This document shows, one piece after another, positions 36,719 through 45,422 of a stretch of DNA of 64,000 bases (the stretch's first letter is position 1; each line of letters starts with the position of its first letter). The notes under the pieces were generated by a model that saw only the letters and a list, made by a program, of their open reading frames with translations, searched no databases and was not told the origin of the DNA. Origin of the DNA: Streptomyces venezuelae (GTDB taxonomy: Bacteria > Actinomycetota > Actinomycetes > Streptomycetales > Streptomycetaceae); assembly GCF_008642355.1 (NCBI RefSeq), contig NZ_CP029193.1:1450001-1514000 (forward strand), read 5' to 3'. A program made the translations under genes and the position numbers.

Positions 36719-37539
36719 ACGGGCGGCCAGGGAATAGCGGGCCACTCACCGCTCGGCTCCGGGTGGCGTCCCGACTTCAGGAGTGCCGCCACTCGTGCGC
36801 GCAGCGCCTCGGTCTCCGTGGGAGTGATCAGGTCGGCCAGCCGGCCCGCCAGCGCCGCGCCCTCCGCGAGGCCGTCCTGGAGGCCTTGGAGGGCCTTCAG
36901 GGCCTCGTCGGTCAGGGGCTCCCCCGCCCAGCCCCACAGCAGCGTGCGCAGCTTGTTCTCGGCGTGGAAGGTGACGCCGTGGTCGATGCCGTAGAGGTGG
37001 CCGTCGGCGGGCAGCAGATGGCCGCCCTTGCGGTCGCTGTTGTTGATCACCGCGTCGAGGACGGCGAGGCGCCGCAGCCGTACGTCGTCGGCGTGCACGA
37101 GGAGCGCCGTCCGCTCCTCGTCGACCTGCGCGAGGCCGACGGCCTTCCAGCCCTCGCCGGGTTCGTCCCCGTCGACCAGGGCGAGGAGCCGCGCGTCACC
37201 GGACGCCTCGATCCACAGCTGGCACATGCCCTCGCCGTGTGGCCCGTCGCGCAGCACGGTCGGCGGCACGAGGTCCCAGCCGGTGGCGAGCGACACCTCG
37301 TAGGCGGCGACCTCCCGCTGGGCGAGGGTGCCGTCGGGGAAGTCCCACAGCGGGCGCTCGCCGGCGACCGGTTTGTAGACGCAGGCGGCCTCCTGGCCTT
37401 CGTACGCGACCGTGCAGTAGAGCACCGCGTTGGAGGCCTCGCGGATGCGGCCGCGCACGGTCAGCTCCCCGTGGGTGAGGAGCGCGACGGGGTCGGCGAC
37501 GGTCACGCTCCCCGCCGGTATCCGTTCTGGCGCGGGCAT
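36715..37539 (-). CDS. SCO1664-family protein (phosphatidylinositol-kinase-like fold)
   Basis: 274 residues, a conserved actinobacterial family (TIGR03843 as I recall) with a kinase-like core: Lys in AACVYKPVAGERPLWDFPDG, catalytic-loop-like LDAVINNSDRKGGHLL and GIDHGVTFH, which stand in for the HxD and DFG parts of PI3/4-kinases. Its substrate is unknown. The ATG at 37539 has GGAAGG upstream and lies inside the last 37 nt of the DUF3090 gene, so the two are coupled. It is a conserved neighbour of mshC. Confidence 0.85.
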   Translation of the reverse strand: MPAPERIPAGSVTVADPVALLTHGELTVRGRIREASNAVLYCTVAYEGQEAACVYKPVAGERPLWDFPDGTLAQREVAAYEVSLATGWDLVPPTVLRDGPHGEGMCQLWIEASGDARLLALVDGDEPGEGWKAVGLAQVDEERTALLVHADDVRLRRLAVLDAVINNSDRKGGHLLPADGHLYGIDHGVTFHAENKLRTLLWGWAGEPLTDEALKALQGLQDGLAEGAALAGRLADLITPTETEALRARVAALLKSGRHPEPSGEWPAIPWPPV

Positions 37540-38093
37540 ACGTGTCCTTCCGGGTCGAGCGGGAGGCTGCACAGCGGGCACGGCGGGCGACCCGCGTTGA
37601 CGACTTCGAGTGCGCGCTTGGCGAAGGCGCGGGCCTGCGCGCCGGTGAGGCGGACGCGCAGCATCGGCGGGCCGTTCTCCTCGTCCTGCAGGAGCCTTTC
37701 TTCGGCTGCGGCGAGGTCGTCCTCGGTGTCGGCGTCCAGCTCGACGAGGGCCTGCGCCTCGACGACCATCCGCTCCTCCTCGCCGTCCCAGGCGAGCGCC
37801 ATCGTGCCGACGCGGAACTCCTCCTCCACGGGGGAGTCGAGCGGCGCGCTGTCGGAGACCTCGGACGGTGCGACGGCCGGCACCGGGGCGTTGCCGCCGC
37901 TGCGGCGTACGACCTCGTCGAGGAGCTCCTCCATGCGCTCGGCGAGCGCGGCCACCTGGGTCTTCTCCAGGGCGACGCTGGTCACCCTGACACCGGCGGA
38001 GGCCTGGAGGAAGAAGGTACGCCGTCCGGGCAGCCCTACCGTTCCCGCGACGAATCGCTCCGGGGGGTCGTAGAGGAACACCTGACGGGACAC
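37503..38093 (-). CDS. DUF3090 family protein
   Basis: 196 residues, conserved in actinobacteria (TIGR03847 as I recall). The N-terminal half (RQVFLYDPPERFVAGTVGLPGRRTFFLQA) binds no obvious cofactor. The C-terminus has a zinc-ribbon-like CPLCSLPLDPEGHVCPRQNG. It overlaps the kinase-like gene by 37 nt and follows the phosphatase-like gene by 73 bp. The function is not known. The three genes travel together in actinobacteria. Confidence 0.88.
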   Translation of the reverse strand: MSRQVFLYDPPERFVAGTVGLPGRRTFFLQASAGVRVTSVALEKTQVAALAERMEELLDEVVRRSGGNAPVPAVAPSEVSDSAPLDSPVEEEFRVGTMALAWDGEEERMVVEAQALVELDADTEDDLAAAEERLLQDEENGPPMLRVRLTGAQARAFAKRALEVVNAGRPPCPLCSLPLDPEGHVCPRQNGYRRGA

Positions 38094-38166
38094 GTCCTGT
38101 CTCCATTGATCGGCGGCAATGTACGGAGGGCTGTTTCAGCCCGGTTCACCCTACTGCGGGGGACGA

Positions 38167-38853
38167 TCACGGTGCGCCCGCACCGCCTCCCACGGTCGCG
38201 TCGTCGCCCGGCGGCTCCTCGCGCGGCGCGAGGGACGCGAAGTCGCCGGTGTCGCCGAGGCGTACGAGGAAGGGGCGCAGCCGTGTGTAGCGGATGGCGG
38301 TGACGGAGCAGGGCTCCACGGAGATGCGCTGGAACAGGTCGAGGTGGAGGCCGAGGGCGTCGGCGACGAGGGACTTGATGATGTCGCCGTGGGAGCACAT
38401 CAGGTAGACGGCGTCCTCGCCGTGTTCGTGCTCCACGCGCGCGTTCCATTCGCGGACCGCTTCCGCGGCGCGGGTCTGCATGGCCCGCATGGACTCGCCG
38501 CCGGGGAACGCGGCGGCGGACGGGTGGCGCTGGACGACCTCCATGAGGGGTTCGTCGCCGAGTTCGGCGAGCTTGCGGCCCGACCAGTCCCCGTAGTCGC
38601 ACTCGCCGATGCGGTCCTCGGTGTGCACCCGCAGTCCGGGGCGGGCGGCGAGCAGCGGCGCGACGGTCTCGCGGCACCGCTGCAGGGGGCTGGTGACGAC
38701 CTCGGACATGGGCAGTGCGGAGAGCCTGTCGGGCAGCGCGGCGGCCTGGGCGGAGCCGCGCTCGTCGAGGGCCACGCCGGGGGTCCACCCGGCGAGCAGG
38801 CCGGCGGTGTTGGCCGTGGAGCGTCCGTGCCGGACGAGGATCAGCGTGGGCAT
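38167..38853 (-). CDS. Histidine phosphatase family protein
   Basis: 228 residues. The phosphate-accepting His is in LILVRHGRSTANTAG, and the second half of the site is in LMCSHGDIIKSLVADALG. GECDYGDWSGRKLAELG is typical of this branch of the phosphoglycerate-mutase superfamily (MSMEG_4193-type as I recall). The C-terminus is Gly/Ala-rich. The ATG at 38853 is chosen because MPTLILVRHGRS is the usual start. It is the first gene of the block phosphatase-DUF3090-kinase-like-mshC and is divergent from corA. Confidence 0.88.
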   Translation of the reverse strand: MPTLILVRHGRSTANTAGLLAGWTPGVALDERGSAQAAALPDRLSALPMSEVVTSPLQRCRETVAPLLAARPGLRVHTEDRIGECDYGDWSGRKLAELGDEPLMEVVQRHPSAAAFPGGESMRAMQTRAAEAVREWNARVEHEHGEDAVYLMCSHGDIIKSLVADALGLHLDLFQRISVEPCSVTAIRYTRLRPFLVRLGDTGDFASLAPREEPPGDDATVGGGAGAP

Positions 38854-38905
38854 GCGGTTCAGCCTATGCGCCCCAGGTGGTGCAACCGCGGAAAGGCCGG
38901 GAAGA

Positions 38906-39916
38906 ATGCGCGGTGTGATCGTCGACTGTGCCATTTATCGGGACGGGCGTCGGACCGAGGGCCCCGGTGACCTCTCCGACGCCCTCGATCAGGCGCGGGC
39001 GGAGGGTGACGCGTTCGTGTGGATCGGGCTGCACGAGCCGACGGAGAACGAGTTCGAGCGGGTCACCCAGGAGTTCGGGCTGCATCCGCTGGCCGTGGAG
39101 GACGCCCTCAAGGCCCATCAGCGGCCCAAGCTGGAGATCTACGACGACTCGTTGTTCATGGTTCTCAAGCCGGTCGTGTACGAGCAGGACAGCGACACCG
39201 TCTCGTCGGGCGAGGTCATGATTTTCATGGGTGACTCGTTCGTGGTCACCGTCCGGCACGGTGAGGGCGCGCCGCTCGGTGTCGTACGGCACCGTCTGGA
39301 GGCCGAACCCGATGTCCTGAAGCACGGTCCGACGGCGGTCCTGTACTCGATCGCCGACGCGTCCGTGGACCACTATCTGGAGGTGGCCGACGAGCTGCAG
39401 GCCGATCTGGAGGTCCTGGAGGCGGAGGTCTTCTCGCCGGAGGGCGGGAGCTCGTCGCGGAACACGGCGTCGCGGATCTACCGGTTCAAGCGGCAGATCC
39501 TGGAGTTCCGCCGGGCGACGGGTCCGCTGGCGCTGCCGGTGGCACGGCTCTCCGGGGTGAACCCGTTGAGCCCTTCGGTGCCGTTCGTGGACGAGACGGC
39601 GCAGCCGTTCTTCCGGGACGTCAACGACCACCTGACGCGCGTCAACGAGTCCGTGGAGGGCTTGGACCGGCTGGTGTCGGACATCCTGTCCGCGCATCTG
39701 GCGCAGATGAGCGTGCGGCAGAACGACGACATGCGGAAGATCTCGGCGTGGGCGGCGATGGCCGCGGTGCCCACGATGATCGCGGGCATCTACGGCATGA
39801 ACTTCGACCACATGCCGGAGTTGCACTGGCCGTGGACGTATCCGGCGGTGATCCTCCTGATGGCGGTCCTGGAGATCGTGCTCTACCGCATGTTCAAGCG
39901 CCGCGGCTGGCTGTAG
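38906..39916 (+). CDS. CorA-type magnesium/cobalt transporter
   Basis: 336 residues. A long N-terminal cytoplasmic part is followed by two membrane helices with the signature IYGMNFDHMPE between them. The tail ends basic (LYRMFKRRGWL). It forms a pentameric channel for Mg2+ across the membrane. ATG at 38906 gives MRGVIVDCAIYRDG; a GTG four codons later would give the shorter MIVDCAIYRDG seen in relatives. It is divergent from the phosphatase gene, 52 bp away, and its stop lies 1 bp from the next gene's stop. Confidence 0.92.
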   Translation: MRGVIVDCAIYRDGRRTEGPGDLSDALDQARAEGDAFVWIGLHEPTENEFERVTQEFGLHPLAVEDALKAHQRPKLEIYDDSLFMVLKPVVYEQDSDTVSSGEVMIFMGDSFVVTVRHGEGAPLGVVRHRLEAEPDVLKHGPTAVLYSIADASVDHYLEVADELQADLEVLEAEVFSPEGGSSSRNTASRIYRFKRQILEFRRATGPLALPVARLSGVNPLSPSVPFVDETAQPFFRDVNDHLTRVNESVEGLDRLVSDILSAHLAQMSVRQNDDMRKISAWAAMAAVPTMIAGIYGMNFDHMPELHWPWTYPAVILLMAVLEIVLYRMFKRRGWL

Positions 39917-39917
39917 C

Positions 39918-40706
39918 TCAGGCGAATTCGGTGGCCGTCGTGGCGGGTCCGCCGAGGGCGTCGCGCCGTCGGGGCATCTTCAGGGAGACCATGCGCCGCC
40001 AGCCGATGGCTCTCTCGTAGCCGTACATGGCGTGAATACCGGCGGTGAGGAGCTGCCTCTTGGCGTGCGGCCAGTGGAGGATGCGTCCCATGCGCTCCAT
40101 GACCGCGAGGCTCACGTCGCGGTGGATGCGGATCTCGGCGTGGGCGCATTCGCGCAGAGTGCGCTGGATGGCGCGGCCGTGCCCCGCGCGCGCGAGGCGG
40201 AGCAGTTCCTCGTGGCAGTACGCGAGGTGGTTGTCCTCGTCGTGGGAGATCATGCGGACGGCGCGGCCGATGTCGGGGTGGTCGCCGAAGTACTTGAGCA
40301 GCAGCCGCATCTGTTCGGAGGCGCGCTGTTCGGTGACTCTGCTGTGGGCCAGGTACGTGACGATGTCCCGCACGGACAGCGGCTCGTCGGCCTTCAGCTT
40401 GTCGTGCGCGAGGCCGATGCCGTGCTTCTCCAGGAGCATGGTGTAGTCGGTGTCGTGCGGGACCTCGACGGGCTGGAGGCCGCGCTTCTTGAGCAGCGCG
40501 TGGAAGATCCTGCCGTGCTTGTCCTCGTCGGCGCCGTGCCGGGTGATCCTGGGGGCGAGGGCGCGCTCGGCCTCGGGTACGAGCGCGGCGATGCGGCCGT
40601 TCTCCCAGCCGCCCTGGGCCTCGCCGCTGGCCGCGATGGAGCAGAAGAGCCTGAACGATTCGTCGTGGTCGAGGATCTCTCCGAAGACACTCCTGGCCGA
40701 CAGCAT
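39918..40706 (-). CDS. Ferritin-like di-iron protein
   Basis: 262 residues, all-helical. Two ExxH motifs, EDKH in HGADEDKHGRIF and EDNH in ISHDEDNHLAYC, are spaced as in ferritin-like di-iron enzymes. Actual chemistry (oxidase, hydroxylase or iron store) is unknown. ATG at 40706 is preferred: GGAGG sits 8 nt before it and would be inside the coding part of the longer reading from 40721. A 9-bp inverted repeat at 40733-40766 lies just upstream. It is convergent with corA. Confidence 0.82.
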   Translation of the reverse strand: MLSARSVFGEILDHDESFRLFCSIAASGEAQGGWENGRIAALVPEAERALAPRITRHGADEDKHGRIFHALLKKRGLQPVEVPHDTDYTMLLEKHGIGLAHDKLKADEPLSVRDIVTYLAHSRVTEQRASEQMRLLLKYFGDHPDIGRAVRMISHDEDNHLAYCHEELLRLARAGHGRAIQRTLRECAHAEIRIHRDVSLAVMERMGRILHWPHAKRQLLTAGIHAMYGYERAIGWRRMVSLKMPRRRDALGGPATTATEFA

Positions 40707-40732
40707 CACGGGCACCTCCATGGCCTGCGCGC

Positions 40733-40766
40733 GAACCTCGCGAAGAACGAGTCAAATGCGAGGTTC
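40733..40766 (-). promoter_or_regulatory. Inverted repeat ahead of the ferritin-like gene
   Basis: GAACCTCGC (40733-40741) and GCGAGGTTC (40758-40766) are perfect arms 16 bp apart, 27-60 bp upstream of the start codon. This fits an operator or a hairpin in the leader. Confidence 0.55.
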
Positions 40767-40868
40767 CGTCAGGGGCAACACCTGTACCGGCCGACTGCGC
40801 CGAACGGTGGACGCCTGTCCCGCCACGAGGCCGTAACCGAGGGCTCCTTGACGCGTTGTTCCCCGTGA

Positions 40869-40910
40869 CGGCCGTGGCGGGGAAGACCCCCCGAGCCCCC
40901 ACCACGGCCG
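40869..40910 (-). terminator. Terminator after the LLM oxidoreductase
   Basis: A stem of about 13 bp with one mismatch (CGGCCGTGGCGGGG with CCCCCACCACGGCCG), starting 33 bp past the stop codon at 40944. Confidence 0.7.
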
Positions 40911-40943
40911 CAGACCTGCTTCCCCCTTCGCTCCCCCTCTTCC

Positions 40944-41999
40944 CTACGCCAGTCCGGCGCGCTCCAGGGCCTCCGTGCCCGCGCGCAGCGAGGCGAGCCG
41001 CTCCTCCAGCGTGAAGCCCGCGGGGGCCAGCGTCAGCGTGGTGACCCCGGCCGCGGCGTAGGCCTGCATGCGGTCGGCGATCCGGTCCACGGAACCGAGC
41101 AGCGTGGTGGAGTCGATCAGCTGCCGGGGCACGGCCGCGGCCGCCCCGTCCTTGTCGCCCGCCAGGTACTTGTCCTGGATCTCGGCGGCCTCCTTCTCGT
41201 ACCCCATGCGCTGCGCCAGCTGGTTGTAGAAGTTCTGCTTGCGGCTGCCCATGCCGCCGACGTACAGGGCGGTGTACGGCCGGAACATGTCCGCGAGGGC
41301 GTCGACCTGCGCGTCCTCGCCGACGGCGAGCGGCACCGTCGGGACGACGTCGAAGCCGTCCATCGTCTTGCCCGCCTTCTCCCGCCCGGCGCGCAGGTGC
41401 CGGATCGCGGTGTCCTCCAGGTGCTCGGCGGCCGGGAAGATCAGCAGGGCGCCGTCGGCGATCTCGCCGGTCTGCTCCAGGTTCTTCGGGCCGATCGCGG
41501 CGACGTACAGCGGGATGTGCTCGCGCTGGGGGTGGACCGTCAGCTTGATGGGCTTGCCGGGGCCGCCGGGCAGCGGCAGCGTCCAGTGCTCGCCCTCGTA
41601 GGAGAGGCGCTCGCGGGTCATGGCCTTGCGGACGATCTCGACGTACTCGCGCGTACGGGCCAGGGGCTTGTCGAACTTGACTCCGTACCAGCCCTCGGAG
41701 ACCTGTGGGCCCGAGACGCCGAGGCCGAGGCGGAACCGGCCGCCGGAGAGCGAGTCGAGGGTCGCCGCCGTCATCGCGGTCATCGCCGGCTGCCGGGCCG
41801 GGATCTGGAAGATGGCCGACCCGATGTCGATGCGTTCCGTCTGCGCCGCCACCCAGGAAAGGACCGTCGCGGCGTCCGACCCGTACGCCTCCGCGGCCCA
41901 GCAGACCGCATAGCCCAGCTTGTCGGCCTCCTTCGCGACGGCGAGATTGTCCGCGTCCATCCCCGCGCCCCAGTAGCCGAGGTTGATCCCGAGCTGCAT
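40944..41999 (-). CDS. LLM-class F420-dependent oxidoreductase
   Basis: 351 residues, luciferase-like TIM barrel. LGINLGYWGAGM at the start, WAAEAYGSDAATVLSWVAAQT and GRFRLGLGVSGPQVSEGWYG are typical of the F420-dependent branch (methylene-tetrahydromethanopterin-reductase-like). It would use coenzyme F420, which Streptomyces makes, to reduce an unknown substrate. The ATG at 41999 has GGGGACC upstream. It is divergent from an aldo/keto reductase gene, 165 bp away. Confidence 0.88.
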   Translation of the reverse strand: MQLGINLGYWGAGMDADNLAVAKEADKLGYAVCWAAEAYGSDAATVLSWVAAQTERIDIGSAIFQIPARQPAMTAMTAATLDSLSGGRFRLGLGVSGPQVSEGWYGVKFDKPLARTREYVEIVRKAMTRERLSYEGEHWTLPLPGGPGKPIKLTVHPQREHIPLYVAAIGPKNLEQTGEIADGALLIFPAAEHLEDTAIRHLRAGREKAGKTMDGFDVVPTVPLAVGEDAQVDALADMFRPYTALYVGGMGSRKQNFYNQLAQRMGYEKEAAEIQDKYLAGDKDGAAAAVPRQLIDSTTLLGSVDRIADRMQAYAAAGVTTLTLAPAGFTLEERLASLRAGTEALERAGLA

Positions 42000-42164
42000 G
42001 ACCGGTCCCCTTACCGCTGTACTCATGAGTAACGTGTCTGTGCCCGGGACTGTAGCGTGCGGCACCCGATCCGTCAGGGACGGAGGGTGGCCCGGTTCTC
42101 CACAATCGCTGCTTTGTCCACAGGCTCGCCCGTCGCGGGGGCACGGCCAGTAATCTCAGCGCCC

Positions 42165-43145
42165 ATGGAGCAGAGGCATCTCGGCCGGACCGGCCTGCGC
42201 GTGTCCCGCATCGGACTCGGAACCCTGACCTGGGGCCACACCGAGGAGAACGACGCCGCCGACCTGTTGAAGGTGTTCTGGGAAGCCGGCGGCACCCTCG
42301 TCGACACCGCCGACGTGTACGGCGACGGGGAGGCCGAGTACCTCATCGGCCGCCTGGTCGAGCGGCTCGTGCCCCGCCGCGATCTGGTCATCGCGACGAA
42401 GGCGGGCAGCGTCCCGGACCCGGAGCGGCGCTTCGACGGCTCACGCGGCCACCTCCTGGCCGCCCTCGACGCCTCCCTCACCCGCCTCGGCACGGACTAT
42501 GTGGACCTGTGGCAGGTCCACGCCTTCGACCCGGGGACACCCCTCGAAGAGACCCTCCAGGCCCTGGACATCGCGGTCAGCAGCGGGCGGGCCCGCTATG
42601 CGGGTGTCGCGGACTTCTGCGGCTGGCAGCTCGCCAAGGCCGCGACATGGCAGCTCGCGGCGCCGGGCACCCGCACCCGCCTGGCCAGCACGCAGATGGA
42701 GTACTCACTGCTGCAGCGCGGCGTGGAGCGTGAGGTGCTGCCCGCCGCCCTCGACCTGGGCGTCGGGCTCCTGCCGTCCTCGCCGCTCGGCAGAGGCGTG
42801 CTCACCGGGAAGTACCGGCACTCCACGCCCGCCGACTCGCGCGGCGGCTCCGACCACATGGCGCCCTTCGTCGCGCCGTACCTGGACGAGACGGCGGGCC
42901 ACGTCGTCGACGCGGTCGCGACGGCCGCCGACGGGCTCGCGGCGACCCCGCTCCAGGTCGCCCTCGCCTGGGTGCGGGACCGCCCCGGCGTGACGGCCCC
43001 GATCGTCGGCGCGCGCAACGCGCAGCAGCTCACGGCCGCATTGTCAGTGGAGACCCTTAGTCTTCCTGACGAGATCTGCAGGGCGCTCGACGATGTGTCG
43101 GCGCCGGTGCACCGCTATCCCGATCACGACTGGAGCACGCTGTGA
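42165..43145 (+). CDS. Aldo/keto reductase
   Basis: 326 residues, TIM-barrel NADPH-dependent reductase. Catalytic Asp and Tyr appear in LVDTADVYGDGEAE, Lys in VIATKAG and His in LWQVHAFDP. GARNAQQL marks NADP binding near the C-terminus. No ribosome site precedes the ATG; TAATCT ends 8 nt upstream, so the mRNA may be leaderless. The last codons overlap the next gene's GTG (GTGA, 4 nt), so the two are coupled. Natural substrate unknown. Confidence 0.9.
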   Translation: MEQRHLGRTGLRVSRIGLGTLTWGHTEENDAADLLKVFWEAGGTLVDTADVYGDGEAEYLIGRLVERLVPRRDLVIATKAGSVPDPERRFDGSRGHLLAALDASLTRLGTDYVDLWQVHAFDPGTPLEETLQALDIAVSSGRARYAGVADFCGWQLAKAATWQLAAPGTRTRLASTQMEYSLLQRGVEREVLPAALDLGVGLLPSSPLGRGVLTGKYRHSTPADSRGGSDHMAPFVAPYLDETAGHVVDAVATAADGLAATPLQVALAWVRDRPGVTAPIVGARNAQQLTAALSVETLSLPDEICRALDDVSAPVHRYPDHDWSTL

Positions 43146-45349
43146 GTACGGAACCCGCCGCCGCGGAGGACCCCGGGGCCGCTGCCGCGGAGGAGGCGGA
43201 GTCGCCCGGCGCGGAGGAAGCCGCGCCGGACGCCGAGGCCACGACGGACACCGGCGAGAGCAAGGACGAGGGCGAGAGCACCGAGCTGTCCGAGGCCGAG
43301 GCCGAGATCGCCGCGCAGCGCGAACTGCGGGAGCGCATCGAGCAGCGGAAGGCGTCGAAGCAGGGGCCGATCGAGGCAGGGACGAAGCTGAGCGGCACCG
43401 CCGCCGACCTGCTGGCCGCCGTGCGCGCCGTGGAGAGCGGGGAGAAGCCCGTCGCGAGCGCGTTCCAGGAGCCGGAGCCCGCGCGCAGGCCCGCCCCGGC
43501 CCGCGCGCCCGAACCCGTGCGCCCGCAGCAGCCCGCGGCCGACCGGGCACCCGCGCAGGAGACCGTCGAGGCCGTCCGTGCCGTGCTCGCCGAGGGAGGC
43601 GCGCCGCCCGCGCTCGCCGAGCCGACGGCGGCCGCGCTCGGCGACGGCGCCGACGGGCAACTGCGTGCGGACCCGTGGCAGTTGCTGCGGGTCCCCGGCG
43701 TGCGGCCCGAGCAGGCCGACGGGTTCGCCAGGGCGCTGCTCGGCGCCCAGTGCGGGCCCGACGACGAGCGCAGGGGCCGCGCGATCACCGTGTGGCTCCT
43801 GGAGCAGGCCGCCGTCGCCGGGCACGCGGCGCTCGACGTCGCGACGCTGATCGCCGCGCTCGGACAGCGCGCGGTGCCGGATCCGGACGCGGCGGTCCAG
43901 GGCGCGCTCGCCGAGGGCGATGCCCTGGTCTTCCAGGACGCGCTCGAAGGGACCGAGGTGCCGGGTCCGCGCACGGACGTCGAGGCGACGCGGGGCGAGG
44001 CCGGCGGAGAGGACGGTGCGGTCGGGGAGGACGCGGAGCCGGAGCGCCCGGTCCGCGTCCTGATCGGCCTTGAGCGGTACGCACTCGCGGAGGAGAGCCT
44101 CGCCGACGGCCTCGCCCGCCTGATCAACTCCCTGCCCAAGGAGACCGACGACACCAGGGAGCTGGAGAGCCCCGACTGGGAGGCCGCCGCCACGCAGGCG
44201 TCCGGGTCCGCCGCCGAGCTGATCCGCGCCGTCGCCGGGCACGGACTCGTACTGCACTCCGGCGGCGAGGAGGCGCGTGCCGAACCCGCGGCGCTGGTGA
44301 GCGCCGCGGCGGCGCTGGGCCTGCGGGTGTGCGCCGCGGCCCACAGCGCCGACGGACGGCGCCGCCTCGCGCGGGCGACGGGCGCCGACGACACCGCGGT
44401 GACCGTGGCCGGACTCCTCGCGGGCGACGAGGGCCCCGGGCGCGACGCGGAGGGCGCGCTCGCACTCGACCTCCTGGTCGTCCTGGACGCGCCGCAGCTG
44501 GACGTGGAGACCGCGGCGATGCTCGTCGAGTCCCTGCCCGACGGCGCCCGCCTGGTCCTCAGCGGCGACCCGGGCGTGCTCTGGTCGGCGGGCCCCGGCC
44601 GGGTCTTCGCCGACCTCCTCTCCGCGCGCTGCTGCCCGCAGGTCGTCTCGCGCACCCCGGACCCGGGCCCCGTCGGCGAGCTGACGTCCGGCATCGGCAT
44701 CGGCGAGCTCAACCAGGTCGAGGCGCCCGGCAAGGAAGTCGTCCTCGTCCCCGTGCGCGACCCCGCGGAGGCTATCCACCGCACCGTCCAGCTCGTCGCG
44801 GACTCCGTGCCCCGGGCGATCGGAGTGCCCGCCGAGCACACCCAGGTCATCACGCCGGGACACGGCGGCGCCGCGGGCACCCGCGCGCTCAACGCCGCCC
44901 TCAAGGAACGGCTGAATCCGGGCCCCGGCCGGTTCGGCGGCTTCGACCCCGACGACCGGGTCGCGCACGCCCCCGCGCCGGGCCGCACGACGCTCGGCCG
45001 TGTGGTGCGGGCCGACGCGGAAGGACTGCACCTGGAGTGCGAGGGCGGCTCCGTCGTCGTACCCAAGGAGCGGGTGGAGCGTGAGGTGCGGCACGGCTGG
45101 GCGCTCACCGCGCACCAGGCGGCCGGCCGACGCTGGCCCGCGGTCGTCGTGGTACTGCCGGGCGACGCGGCCCAGGCGCTGTCCCGGCCGTGGGTGTACA
45201 CCGCGTTCAGCCGCGCGGAGCGGCATCTGTCGGTCGTGCAGGGCGTGGAGCAGGCTCTGCCGCGCGCGGTGGCGGAACGCCTCTGGAAGGACCGCACGAC
45301 GCGTCTGCAGACGCTGCTGCGCCCGCAGGTGCCGACGACGACGGCCTGA
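43142..45349 (+). CDS. RecD2-like helicase relative with lost Walker A
   Basis: 735 residues. An acidic, Pro/Ala-rich N-terminus (about 1-130) is followed by a helix-hairpin-helix region (PWQLLRVPGVRPEQADGFARALLG), a degenerate AAA-like core and a C-terminal UvrD_C_2 module (WALTAHQAAGRRWPAVVVVLP ... WVYTAFSRAERHLSVV). Where RecD2 has GGPGTGKT this protein has LHSGGEEARAEPA, with no GKT. LLVVLDAPQLD stands where Walker B should be. It is thus probably unable to burn ATP and may be a DNA-binding structural protein. The GTG start overlaps the aldo/keto reductase stop. Confidence 0.85.
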   Translation: MSTEPAAAEDPGAAAAEEAESPGAEEAAPDAEATTDTGESKDEGESTELSEAEAEIAAQRELRERIEQRKASKQGPIEAGTKLSGTAADLLAAVRAVESGEKPVASAFQEPEPARRPAPARAPEPVRPQQPAADRAPAQETVEAVRAVLAEGGAPPALAEPTAAALGDGADGQLRADPWQLLRVPGVRPEQADGFARALLGAQCGPDDERRGRAITVWLLEQAAVAGHAALDVATLIAALGQRAVPDPDAAVQGALAEGDALVFQDALEGTEVPGPRTDVEATRGEAGGEDGAVGEDAEPERPVRVLIGLERYALAEESLADGLARLINSLPKETDDTRELESPDWEAAATQASGSAAELIRAVAGHGLVLHSGGEEARAEPAALVSAAAALGLRVCAAAHSADGRRRLARATGADDTAVTVAGLLAGDEGPGRDAEGALALDLLVVLDAPQLDVETAAMLVESLPDGARLVLSGDPGVLWSAGPGRVFADLLSARCCPQVVSRTPDPGPVGELTSGIGIGELNQVEAPGKEVVLVPVRDPAEAIHRTVQLVADSVPRAIGVPAEHTQVITPGHGGAAGTRALNAALKERLNPGPGRFGGFDPDDRVAHAPAPGRTTLGRVVRADAEGLHLECEGGSVVVPKERVEREVRHGWALTAHQAAGRRWPAVVVVLPGDAAQALSRPWVYTAFSRAERHLSVVQGVEQALPRAVAERLWKDRTTRLQTLLRPQVPTTTA

Positions 45350-45359
45350 GAGTCCCGGA

Positions 45360-45410
45360 GCGCCGCGGACCTTGGCGAGCGCAGGAGCGATTCGCCAGGG
45401 TCCACGGCGC
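45360..45410. terminator. Terminator between convergent genes
   Basis: 19-nt arms (45360-45378 and 45392-45410) with two G-U-type differences and a 13-nt loop, just after the RecD2-like gene and before the stop of the next minus-strand gene. Confidence 0.78.
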
Positions 45411-45422
45411 CGGACGCAACCG

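Noticed and set aside
32094..36737. 1547-codon plus-strand frame over GH31 and mshC
   Set aside because: Runs through two independent real genes and an intergenic repeat; typical GC-skew artefact.
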